A stretch of DNA of 60,537 nucleotides. Source: Acidobacteriota bacterium. GTDB lineage: Bacteria > Acidobacteriota > Terriglobia > Terriglobales > Acidobacteriaceae. The translations under genes and the position numbers were made by a program. Below the pieces are notes generated by a model. It was not told the origin of the DNA. It made no database searches and saw only the letters and a list, made by a program, of their open reading frames with translations. This document shows positions 27,074-34,933 of this stretch, piece after piece (the first letter of the stretch is position 1; each line of letters starts with the position of its first letter). The DNA is taken from NCBI GenBank assembly GCA_031296105.1, contig JARLGJ010000007.1:1-60537 (forward strand), written 5' to 3'.

Positions 27074-28090
27074 ATGGCAAAGATCAAAGCGTGGGCGGCG
27101 CAGGGAGCCAGGCAGCCGCTGAGTCTTTACGAGTTCGATCCCGGCCCGCTGGGCGCGGAGGAAGTGGAAGTGGCCGTTGAACATTGCGGCCTCTGCCACT
27201 CCGATCTCTCCTGCCTCAACAACGACTGGGGCTATTCACACTATCCCTTCATTCCCGGCCACGAGGTGATTGGCCGCGTGGTGGCCGTGGGCGAGCACGC
27301 CAAGGGCGTCAAGGTTGGCGAACGCGTCGGCGTCGGCTGGACGGCCTCAAGCTGCATGCACTGCCAGCTCTGCCTGGACGGCAATCAGCATCTTTGCCGC
27401 GAAGGCGTGCCCACCATCGTGGGCCACGCCGGAGGCTTTGCCGAGCGCGTGCGCGCGCATTGGGCTTGGGCCATTCCGATTCCCGCTGCGCTTGACCCCG
27501 TCTCCGCCGGACCGCTGCTTTGCGGCGGCATCACGGTGTTCAATCCTCTGCACCTGCACAACATCAGCCCCACGGCGCGCGTGGGTGTGGTGGGCATCGG
27601 AGGCCTGGGACACATGGCGCTGCAGTTTGCCAACGCCTGGGGATGCGACGTGACGGCCTTCACCTCCAGCGAGTCGAAGCACGACGAGGCAAAGAAGCTG
27701 GGCGCGCATCACGTGGTCAACAGCCGCGACTCGAAGGCCATCAAGTCCATCGCCGGCTCGCTGGACCTGCTATTGGTGACAGCCAACGTGACGCTGGACT
27801 GGAACGCCTTGCTGGGTGCTTTGGCGCCGCGCGGACGCATGCACGTTGTCGGCGCCGTTCTGGAGCCGATCCCCGTTCCGGCCTTCGCCCTCATCGGCGG
27901 AGAGAAGGAAATATCCGGCTCACCCACCGGCTCGCCTACCGACATTGTGCGCATGTTGGAGTTCGCCGCGCGGCACAAGATTGCCCCGCAGATCGAGCGC
28001 TTCCCCATGAGCCAGGTCAACCAGGCGCTGGCGCATTTGGAAGCAGGCAAGGCTCGCTACCGGATTGTGCTCGATCCGGATTTCAAGTAA
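27074..28090 (+). CDS. Zinc-dependent alcohol dehydrogenase (YahK/CAD-like aldehyde reductase)
   Basis: This 338-residue medium-chain dehydrogenase has the catalytic zinc residues Cys41 (CGLCHSD), His63-Glu64 (PGHE) and a later Cys in LLCGGIT. The structural zinc lobe is SSCMHCQLCLDGNQHLC, and GIGGLGH forms the NADP(H) Rossmann turn. It belongs to the cinnamyl-alcohol-dehydrogenase/YahK group, which mostly reduces aldehydes with NADPH. The start is ATG 27074 (MAKIKAW), with GAAGG upstream. A terminator follows. Confidence 0.9.
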   Translation: MAKIKAWAAQGARQPLSLYEFDPGPLGAEEVEVAVEHCGLCHSDLSCLNNDWGYSHYPFIPGHEVIGRVVAVGEHAKGVKVGERVGVGWTASSCMHCQLCLDGNQHLCREGVPTIVGHAGGFAERVRAHWAWAIPIPAALDPVSAGPLLCGGITVFNPLHLHNISPTARVGVVGIGGLGHMALQFANAWGCDVTAFTSSESKHDEAKKLGAHHVVNSRDSKAIKSIAGSLDLLLVTANVTLDWNALLGALAPRGRMHVVGAVLEPIPVPAFALIGGEKEISGSPTGSPTDIVRMLEFAARHKIAPQIERFPMSQVNQALAHLEAGKARYRIVLDPDFK

Positions 28091-28110
28091 GTTGGTTGGC
28101 ATAACCTTTC

Positions 28111-28139
28111 ACCCCGCCCCTCGCAAGGGCGGGGTTTTC
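28111..28139 (+). terminator. Terminator after alcohol dehydrogenase
   Basis: A 9-bp stem ACCCCGCCC (28111-28119) with its complement (28127-28135), a 7-base loop, then TTTCT. Confidence 0.85.
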
Positions 28140-28162
28140 TGTAATCGGAGGAGCCGGACGGC

Positions 28163-29350
28163 ATGACCCAGGGAGCAGCAAACCGCATCAGCGACAAGGC
28201 AGCGCAGTTCACCGAGAGCGTGATCCGCGAGATGACGCGCCAGGCGTTGCAGCACAACGCCATCAACCTGGCACAGGGATTTCCCGACTTTCCCGCCCCC
28301 TCCGAGTTGAAGCTCGCCGCGCAGGAAGCCATTGCGCGCGATGTGAATCAGTACGCCATCACCTGGGGCGCGCGCGACCTGCGCGAAGGCATCGCCGCGA
28401 AGTTTGCACGCCTACAGGGCATCACGGTCGATCCCGAGACGGAGATCACCGTATGCTGCGGCGCCACCGAGGCGATGATCGCAGCGCTGCTGGCGGTGCT
28501 GAATCCCGGCGACGAGGTTGTCATCTTCGAGCCGTTTTACGAGAATTACGGTGCCGACACGATCCTCTCCGGCGCCACGCCGCGCTACGTCGCGCTGCGC
28601 CCGCCCGCCGCGCCCGATGGCGAGTGGACCTTCGATCCCGCGGAGTTGCGCGCGGCCTTCCACAAAAACACCCGCGCCATCATCCTGAACACGCCGAACA
28701 ATCCCACGGGCAAGGTCTTCACCCGCGCCGAATTGGAATTCATCCGCGACCTTTGCGTGGAGTTCGACGCCTTGGCCATCACCGACGAGATCTATGAGCA
28801 CATTCTCTACGACGGCGCCGAGCACATTTCGCCGGCGACGATCGACGGCATGGCCGAGCGCACCATCACCATCAACGGCATGTCCAAAACGTACAGCGTC
28901 ACCGGCTGGCGCGTGGGCTGGCTCATCGCCCCACCCGCGCTCACTTCGGCCATCCGCAAGGTGCACGACTTTTTGACCGTGGGCGCGGCCGCGCCCTTGC
29001 AGGCCGCCGGCGCCGTGGCCTTGCACTTGCCGGAAAGTTATTACCAGGGATTGGCCGCCGGATATCTGGCCCGCCGCGACCAGTTGCTGGCCGCGCTGCG
29101 CGAGACGGGACTCACTGCGTATCGCCCGCGTGGGGCGTACTACATCATGACCGACGTGACGCGCTACGGCTTCGCCAATGACGTGGAGTTTGTGCGTCAC
29201 CTGATCGCGGACATCGGCGTGGCCGCCGTGCCGGGATCGAGTTTCTACAGCGGCACGCAAGGCAATCAGCAGGTGCGCTTCGCCTTCTGCAAAAAGCCGG
29301 AGACCTTGCGCGGCGCAACCGTGCGGCTGCGCAAACTGCGCCCACGCTAG
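28163..29350 (+). CDS. Class I/II PLP aminotransferase (kynurenine/methionine aminotransferase-like)
   Basis: The 395-residue protein has the family features NLAQGFPDFPAP near the N-terminus, NTPNNPTGKVF, and the PLP lysine Lys242 in NGMSKTYSVTGWRVGW. C-terminal RFAFCK carries the carboxylate-binding Arg. It is closest in layout to YbdL-type methionine and kynurenine-oxoglutarate aminotransferases. GGAGGAG precedes ATG 28163. The true amino donor cannot be told from sequence. Confidence 0.88.
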   Translation: MTQGAANRISDKAAQFTESVIREMTRQALQHNAINLAQGFPDFPAPSELKLAAQEAIARDVNQYAITWGARDLREGIAAKFARLQGITVDPETEITVCCGATEAMIAALLAVLNPGDEVVIFEPFYENYGADTILSGATPRYVALRPPAAPDGEWTFDPAELRAAFHKNTRAIILNTPNNPTGKVFTRAELEFIRDLCVEFDALAITDEIYEHILYDGAEHISPATIDGMAERTITINGMSKTYSVTGWRVGWLIAPPALTSAIRKVHDFLTVGAAAPLQAAGAVALHLPESYYQGLAAGYLARRDQLLAALRETGLTAYRPRGAYYIMTDVTRYGFANDVEFVRHLIADIGVAAVPGSSFYSGTQGNQQVRFAFCKKPETLRGATVRLRKLRPR

Positions 29351-29365
29351 CGCCGCGCGCTCCGC

Positions 29366-29551
29366 TTACAGCAAGCCGCCGGTTTGAATCGTCAGCGCAC
29401 TCAGGGCGAGTTCCAGCTTTTGAATGGCCTCGTCGAGCTCGGGGTGTTGGCCTAGTTCGTTGCGAAGGTCGTGCAGAAGGTCGCGTGCTTCGGCAATGTG
29501 CACGGCTACGGGCGTCTTGTCCTGTTCGTTTTTGGCGGTATCGGGATTCAT
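29366..29551 (-). CDS. Small helical protein, unknown
   Basis: A 61-residue frame begins MNPDTAKNEQDK and continues into an amphipathic helical stretch (EARDLLHDLRNELGQHPELDEAIQKLELALS). AGGGAG lies nine bases before ATG 29551; the in-frame ATG at 29560 sits directly on that site and is less likely. It is on the same strand as, and just downstream of, the hybrid kinase gene (62 bases), so it may be co-transcribed. No named family is recognised. Confidence 0.5.
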   Translation of the reverse strand: MNPDTAKNEQDKTPVAVHIAEARDLLHDLRNELGQHPELDEAIQKLELALSALTIQTGGLL

Positions 29552-29613
29552 CGCGTCCATCTCCCTGAAACGCTGGCATTGTACCCCGGGAGGGGGGGCG
29601 AACGGAATCCCGT

Positions 29614-32184
29614 TTAAGGTTTTGCCATGCGGCACACGGCGTCGATCAGTCCCATACGCGTAAATGGCTTCTGCAGGAAGCAGGCACGCTGAAAGTGAAA
29701 CTCGTTCGCTTCTCCGGCGGCGTAGCCCGACATAAAAATCACCGGCAACCTGGGATGCGTCTCCGTCAGCGCCGACGCCAGCTCCGTGCCGGACATTCCC
29801 GGCATCACAACGTCGGTCACCAGCAGCGCCAGTTGCTCGCCCAGTCCGCTGGCCGCAGCCATCGCTTCTTCCCCATTGCTGCACCCCATAACGGTCAACC
29901 CCGCCTGCTCCAGAAAGCTCTGCACACTGCCCCGCACCATCTCTTCGTCGTCCACCAACAGAACCGTGCCGTTGATGCGGCACCCGCCCTCTTCGTCCGC
30001 GTCCAGGGCTTGCACTGGAATGGAGTTGGCCGTCACCGGAGTCTGAATCAATGGCAGATAAATGGAGAACGTCGTACCGGCGCCAACCGTGCTGCGCACC
30101 CTCAGGTGTCCGTTGCTCTGCCGCACAATGCCGTACACCATGGCCAGGCCCAGCCCGGTGCCGCGCCCCTTGGGCTTGGTGGTAAAGAATGGCTCGAAGA
30201 TGTGTTCGCGGTGCTCGGGAGCGATACCGGTTCCGGTGTCGGCCACCATCAGCAGCGCGTAAGCACCCTCGGGCACGCCATCGTGGATTACGCTCTCTCC
30301 GGTGGCAATTGTCATGGCCGACGTGCTAAGCACCAGCTTCCCGCCGTCGGGCATGGCGTCGCGGGCATTGATCACCAGGTTGATGACCGTCTGTTCGAGC
30401 TGGCCCCGGTCGGTGCGCACCCAGCAGGGCGTGTGGTCCACCCGGCATTCCATACGGATGTCGCGCGGCAGCAGGTCGCCGATCAGCTCGCAGACATGAA
30501 CCAGAAATCCGCCTAACTCAAAGCTGGTGGCGGCCAGTTCCTGCTTGCGTCCAAAGGCGAGCAACTTCCGCGTCAACTGCGCGGCGCTTTCAGTGGCCTT
30601 CAAAATACGCTGCGCCTTCATCGCCACGCGCTCCAGATCGGGTGCCAGCATGAGCAGTTCCGCCTGGCTGCTGATGGCCATCAACAGGTTGTTGAAGTCG
30701 TGGGCCACCGAGCCGGCAAGCAGGCCGACGGCCTCCAGCTTCTGCGCCTGGCGCAACTGCTCCTGCAAAACAACCTGCGGTGTCACATCCTGCAGGGCAA
30801 CCAGGTAGTAACGCTCGTGACGAATCAGGAGTATCTCGGCCGAAAGCTCCAATTCGGCCTTCTGCCGCGCCTTGATGTGGCCGCAGAAACGGAAGTTTCG
30901 CACCACGCGGTTATTTTCCAGATCTGCCATCAAGCGGACGCGCTCTTCCGGGTCTTCCCATATCCCCAACTCAAGGGTCGTCTTGCCCAGCAGATCTTTA
31001 CGGGTAAAGTTCGTCATGGAGGCCAGGTTGTCATTGGCCTCAACGATGCGCCCATCAGCGATGCGCAGCAGGGCCAATCCCACCGGCGCGCAATGGAAGA
31101 CAGTATTGAAGAGTTCTTCCGACTGGCGTAGTTCTTCGTCAAATTGCCGCCTCTGCTCAAGGTCCGTGCGCAGCGCGCTCACCTGCTGATGCCGCCACAT
31201 GGCAATGGCCAGGGTCACCACCAATCCGCAGAGAGCCAGGTAAACCGTAATGGACCAGAACATGGTGACGTAGAACGACGCCAGCACCGTGCTGCGCCAT
31301 GCGCGCGTAATGGTGCCCCAACCCAGGTCGTGCAAATATCCGGAAACGGCATACTGCGCCTGCCCATCGGGCGTCCGTCGCAGGACAAAATGCTTTTCCC
31401 CCTGCACCGCCGCTTCGGCTAAACTGTCCTCCAATCCGTGTGGCACCTGCCCGTCCACATGGACAGTGCGGGAGAAGTACACCAGTTGTCCCTGTCGGTT
31501 GCGTGCCAGCAGCAGCGTGCGCACCCGGCTCTCCTCCAACGGCTCAACCAGATTCTGAATCGCCTCCGGACGGGTGACCAGCACCAGCGCGCCCACATGC
31601 GACGACGCATCGTGCAAATCCTTATAGACCGGCTGGACGAAGGCCAGCTTCGGGTACCCGGAAGTTACGCCGGGATTGAATAGGGTAAGCAAGGCCGCTT
31701 TGCCCGCGGTGCTCGCCTGCCCTTTGACCCACGGATCCAGTTCCGGCGCGCCAAGGGTCTCCATCAACTGTTTGCCGTCGCTGCCGATCAGATAGATTCC
31801 CAGATACGAAGACGACCCGCTGATGGCGCTGAGAAACTCGCGCGAATGCTCCACGTTGGCCGCCTTGCGCGATTCAATCGCCCGCGCCACGGTCGGAAAA
31901 CGGCTCAACCCTTCGGCTTGATTCGCGGTGACCGTAACCCAGGAGTGAATCGACTGCGCCACATCGTCGGAGGTGCGAGTCAACAGAATCTGTTCATTGT
32001 GAAGAATGGCAAGAAACCCGACGCGAAGAAAAAACGCTGTCAGCAATCCGCCGCATACGATCAGCAGCGCTAGAACGCCCACGAACACAGGCGGAAATTT
32101 TCGCGGTGGTGGACCCGTCTGGGAGCTGCCGAACCCTTCATCGGTGCGCAGTGCCATCGTGCTGGAAGCGTCCTTGGGTTGCAT
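29614..32184 (-). CDS. Membrane hybrid histidine kinase (dCache-PAS-HisKA-HATPase-REC)
   Basis: This 856-residue sensor has a transmembrane helix at about 33-57, a large extracytoplasmic Cache-like domain (about 60-300), a second helix near 305-330, a PAS domain (about 350-480), the phospho-accepting His495 in GSVAHDFNNLL, an HATPase domain (NARDAMPDGG, DTGTGIAPEH, GRGTGLGL) and a C-terminal receiver with Asp791 in LLVTDVVMPG. The AHDFNNLL H-box marks the HisKA type often found in Acidobacteriota and Deltaproteobacteria hybrids. It starts at ATG 32184, or possibly ATG 32157. No output regulator is adjacent, so the signal path is unknown. Confidence 0.88.
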   Translation of the reverse strand: MQPKDASSTMALRTDEGFGSSQTGPPPRKFPPVFVGVLALLIVCGGLLTAFFLRVGFLAILHNEQILLTRTSDDVAQSIHSWVTVTANQAEGLSRFPTVARAIESRKAANVEHSREFLSAISGSSSYLGIYLIGSDGKQLMETLGAPELDPWVKGQASTAGKAALLTLFNPGVTSGYPKLAFVQPVYKDLHDASSHVGALVLVTRPEAIQNLVEPLEESRVRTLLLARNRQGQLVYFSRTVHVDGQVPHGLEDSLAEAAVQGEKHFVLRRTPDGQAQYAVSGYLHDLGWGTITRAWRSTVLASFYVTMFWSITVYLALCGLVVTLAIAMWRHQQVSALRTDLEQRRQFDEELRQSEELFNTVFHCAPVGLALLRIADGRIVEANDNLASMTNFTRKDLLGKTTLELGIWEDPEERVRLMADLENNRVVRNFRFCGHIKARQKAELELSAEILLIRHERYYLVALQDVTPQVVLQEQLRQAQKLEAVGLLAGSVAHDFNNLLMAISSQAELLMLAPDLERVAMKAQRILKATESAAQLTRKLLAFGRKQELAATSFELGGFLVHVCELIGDLLPRDIRMECRVDHTPCWVRTDRGQLEQTVINLVINARDAMPDGGKLVLSTSAMTIATGESVIHDGVPEGAYALLMVADTGTGIAPEHREHIFEPFFTTKPKGRGTGLGLAMVYGIVRQSNGHLRVRSTVGAGTTFSIYLPLIQTPVTANSIPVQALDADEEGGCRINGTVLLVDDEEMVRGSVQSFLEQAGLTVMGCSNGEEAMAAASGLGEQLALLVTDVVMPGMSGTELASALTETHPRLPVIFMSGYAAGEANEFHFQRACFLQKPFTRMGLIDAVCRMAKP

Positions 32185-32491
32185 TTTTCCGATGATGATT
32201 CACTATTTAGTTACTGTTTGCAAATACATTCGCATCCTGTGGAGGGTGCGCATTTGAAGAATGGGAAACAGTGCCGTCCGGGGCGCACTGCATCCTGCCG
32301 GAAACCCTGGCCGAACATCCCGTCCGCCTGCGCCTTGCCTTGCTGCCGGGCCAATGTTAAGGTGATTTTCATTGTGGGCGTGGCGACCGGCCGATTTCCC
32401 TCCCCAAAGGGATTCCGCGCTGCCAGCTTTAGCTCTTCCACTCGATTCATTTCCGGTCTCGTGCGCAGTACGGACCCAGGGCTCTTTTGTT
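32185..32491. other. Divergent promoter region between two kinase genes
   Basis: About 300 bases between divergent sensor genes. An in-frame extension of the plus-strand kinase to TTG 32372 has no family support. No clear repeat or RNA gene is seen. Confidence 0.45.
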
Positions 32492-33973
32492 ATGACCGTC
32501 TCCCCGAAAGATGGTTGGCCAATGCCGTCCCCCGAAGCGCGTCCGCAACTGTTACTCGCGCACTCTCCGGCGAAACTAGCCATTTACGACCATGATTTGC
32601 GCCGTCTGGATGCCAGCCGTAGCTGGCAGGAGTGCTTTGCCGGCGCCGCCGACTCTCTGCGCGCCTCTGGAAGCACTTCGCAGGACGCGGCGTTTGCTCC
32701 GCTGCTGACAGCCTGCGAGCAAGCCTTGCGCGGCGAGTCCGTCACCTCATCCGTTGTTTGCTTCGAGCCTCCCGGCGGCGCTCCGCGCTGGTTCTCCTTC
32801 GTGGCGCATCCCTGCGGAGAAGCCGGCGGCGCGAACAGGGGAGTCTGCGTTTATGCCGCGGAAGAAACCGGGCAGCGCGCGCTGAAGATACAGCAGCAGC
32901 GCACCGAAAGCATTCTGCATACGGCAATGGACGCGATCCTCTCCATCGACGAGCAGCATCGCATCGTGCTGTTCAATCATGCCGCGGAGACCCTCTTCCT
33001 TTGCCCGGCCGCCGAGGCCCTGGGCTCGCCGCTGGAGCGTTTCCTGCCCGCCGAGTTCCGCGGCGCGCATCCCCGGTACGTGCAGAACTTCGGCGCCACC
33101 GGCGAAACGACGCGGTCGATGTCGGCGCCGAAGCGTTTACAGGCACTGCGCGGCGACGGGCAGATATTTCCCATCGAGGCAACGATCTCCAAGACCGGTG
33201 GCGAGGGAGAGCGCATCTACACGGTGATTCTGCGTGACATCACCGAACGCCAGCGCACCGAGGCCGCCATGCTGCGTGCGGAGAAGCTGGCACTGGCCGG
33301 AAGAATGGCCGTGTCCCTGGCGCACGAAATCAACAACCCGCTGGCCAGCCTTACCAACGCACTTTACCTGGTCGGACAACACGAGATTCCGGAAGAAGCG
33401 CGTCATTTTCTCAGCCTGGCCAGCAGCGAGCTACAGCGCGTGGTGCATCTCACGCGGCAGTCGCTCGGCTTTTATCAAGAATCGGGGCGCCCGGAACCGG
33501 TGCTGGTCCCCGACCTGGTGGAGTCGGCGATCTGCATGATGGAAGGAAAAATCAAGCGCAGCGGCAGCAGCATCGAGCGGCGCTGGAAGACCTCGCGCCC
33601 CGTGCTGGGTGTGGCCGGCGAGCTGCGACAGGTCGTCGCCAACCTGCTGGCCAACAGCCTGGACGCCGTTTCCAGCGGCGCCACCGTGCACTTCCGCTCC
33701 TCCGCGGCCTCCATGCCCGATGGCCGCCCTGCCGTGCGCATTACGATCAGCGACGACGGACACGGCATTTCACCTGCCGTGCGGCCGCATATCTTTGATC
33801 CGTTCTACACCACCAAGGGCGACTTCGGCACCGGGCTGGGTCTTTGGGTGAGCAAGCAGTTGGTGGACAAGCAGGGCGGTCAACTGCGTCTGCGCTCCTG
33901 CAACAGCGGGCCGCGGCGCGGGACTGCGATCTCTTTGCTGCTGCCTGCCGCCATTCGGCCCAGCGCCGGGTAA
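32492..33973 (+). CDS. Soluble PAS histidine kinase
   Basis: The 493-residue product has no transmembrane helix. A degenerate N-terminal sensing region is followed by a PAS domain (about 160-265, MDAILSIDEQHRIVLFNHAAE, then RDITERQRTE), HisKA with His278 in SLAHEINNPLASL, and an HATPase domain (NSLDAVSSG, DDGHGISPAV, GTGLGLWVSKQ). The start at ATG 32492 is chosen; it has AGGG upstream. It is transcribed away from the membrane hybrid kinase. It has no receiver of its own. Confidence 0.85.
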   Translation: MTVSPKDGWPMPSPEARPQLLLAHSPAKLAIYDHDLRRLDASRSWQECFAGAADSLRASGSTSQDAAFAPLLTACEQALRGESVTSSVVCFEPPGGAPRWFSFVAHPCGEAGGANRGVCVYAAEETGQRALKIQQQRTESILHTAMDAILSIDEQHRIVLFNHAAETLFLCPAAEALGSPLERFLPAEFRGAHPRYVQNFGATGETTRSMSAPKRLQALRGDGQIFPIEATISKTGGEGERIYTVILRDITERQRTEAAMLRAEKLALAGRMAVSLAHEINNPLASLTNALYLVGQHEIPEEARHFLSLASSELQRVVHLTRQSLGFYQESGRPEPVLVPDLVESAICMMEGKIKRSGSSIERRWKTSRPVLGVAGELRQVVANLLANSLDAVSSGATVHFRSSAASMPDGRPAVRITISDDGHGISPAVRPHIFDPFYTTKGDFGTGLGLWVSKQLVDKQGGQLRLRSCNSGPRRGTAISLLLPAAIRPSAG

Positions 33974-34013
33974 TTGTCCCGCACAGCGCCGCATAAACTG
34001 AGTACGCCTTGCC

Positions 34014-34307
34014 TCAGCCGGCCTTCCGCGTGTCTTCGCCTGCTTCCACCGGAAGCAGAGAATTCGCATGACTTAGAGATTCCAGGCAAATCACGCGGCG
34101 CCTGCTGGGCAGCACGCGCCAGTGAACCCAGCCGCGCCGCATCCAGTAATAGATGGTGGAGCGGCTTACCGCCGCCAGTTCCGCCGCCCGCGTAGGATTC
34201 AGAAAGCGAGCAGGCCTCTGGCAGTCGTCGCAGTGCAATAGCGAAGCGCGCAAGACCGCCGGCTGAGGCATCCCATGACCGGCAGACCCCGTGGGCTCTG
34301 AAATCAT
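34014..34307 (-). CDS. Small helix-turn-helix (excisionase/MerR-like) DNA-binding protein
   Basis: The 97-residue protein begins at ATG 34307 behind a strong CAGGAG site. A CDDC pair is followed by FLNPTRAAELAAVSRSTIYY, then WMRRGWVHWRVLPSRRRVI, which is a helix-turn-helix_17/excisionase-type winged helix (AAxLxxVSRxTIYxWxRxG). Such proteins act as small regulators or recombination directionality factors. No integrase or attachment site is near, so a regulator is more likely. It converges with the soluble kinase gene and diverges from the next hybrid kinase. Confidence 0.72.
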   Translation of the reverse strand: MISEPTGSAGHGMPQPAVLRASLLHCDDCQRPARFLNPTRAAELAAVSRSTIYYWMRRGWVHWRVLPSRRRVICLESLSHANSLLPVEAGEDTRKAG

Positions 34308-34933
34308 GAACTCTCCTGCAGACGGCGACCGCCCTATCCAGACACTGTGATTCGCGCGGCGCGCCGCGAGTTGCACGCCCGGGCAAGCTATTTCCGGCTG
34401 CCGGATAAGCTTCTCCCCATGAAATTACCCGGATGGGCATGTCCTATCGCACACATCTTGACATACCACACCACGTGCAGAAGTTACTTATGTAATGCAA
34501 ACAAGAACAGTTTCGCTTTCCTGATCGCTTGTCAAAACGCGACCATGATTGTATGAAGATAATTCCGCGATCTGGTTCGGGAACCCCGTCCTGCCATGTG
34601 ACGACCATCCAAACTTCAATTCCGGGCAAATCTATGTCCGGGATGGCTTTCCGCGGCTTCGCGTGTGAGTACATACGTGCGCCGCATCCGCGCTGCCCTG
34701 GTGAGAAAACAGCGCTGCCAATGGACTCGCCCCGCTCTTGAGCATCCAGAGGCGATGCAATTCGAGCCGCGCACGATGTCGAACTGGCGGCGCCCATCCT
34801 TTATGCCGGCCTCCGCAGCCGCTTTCCTGCAACTCATGCCGTTGCTCGCCTTCGCTTCGCAGCTTCCGCCCCGCGCCTTACGGGCGAGGTACCTTGTGCG
34901 GCGGCTTTATAACGGCAATATTCAGGAGACCCG
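34308..34933. other. Long intergenic region between HTH gene and hybrid kinase
   Basis: About 620 bases. The part at 34440-34560 is clearly more AT-rich than its flanks. A promoter-like pair TTGTCA (34529-34534) and TATGAA (34552-34557) with a 17-base spacer points toward the kinase gene, about 375 bases from its start, so either a long 5' UTR or a separate small RNA is possible. No protein frame is convincing. Confidence 0.4.

Noticed and set aside
34014..34307. Excisionase of a prophage or integrative element
   Set aside because: The helix-turn-helix resembles excisionases, but no integrase, attachment repeat or phage gene lies in the window.
34444..34797. 117-codon minus-strand frame in the gap before the cytoplasmic hybrid kinase
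   Set aside because: No ribosome site or family features; it crosses the AT-rich promoter-like stretch.
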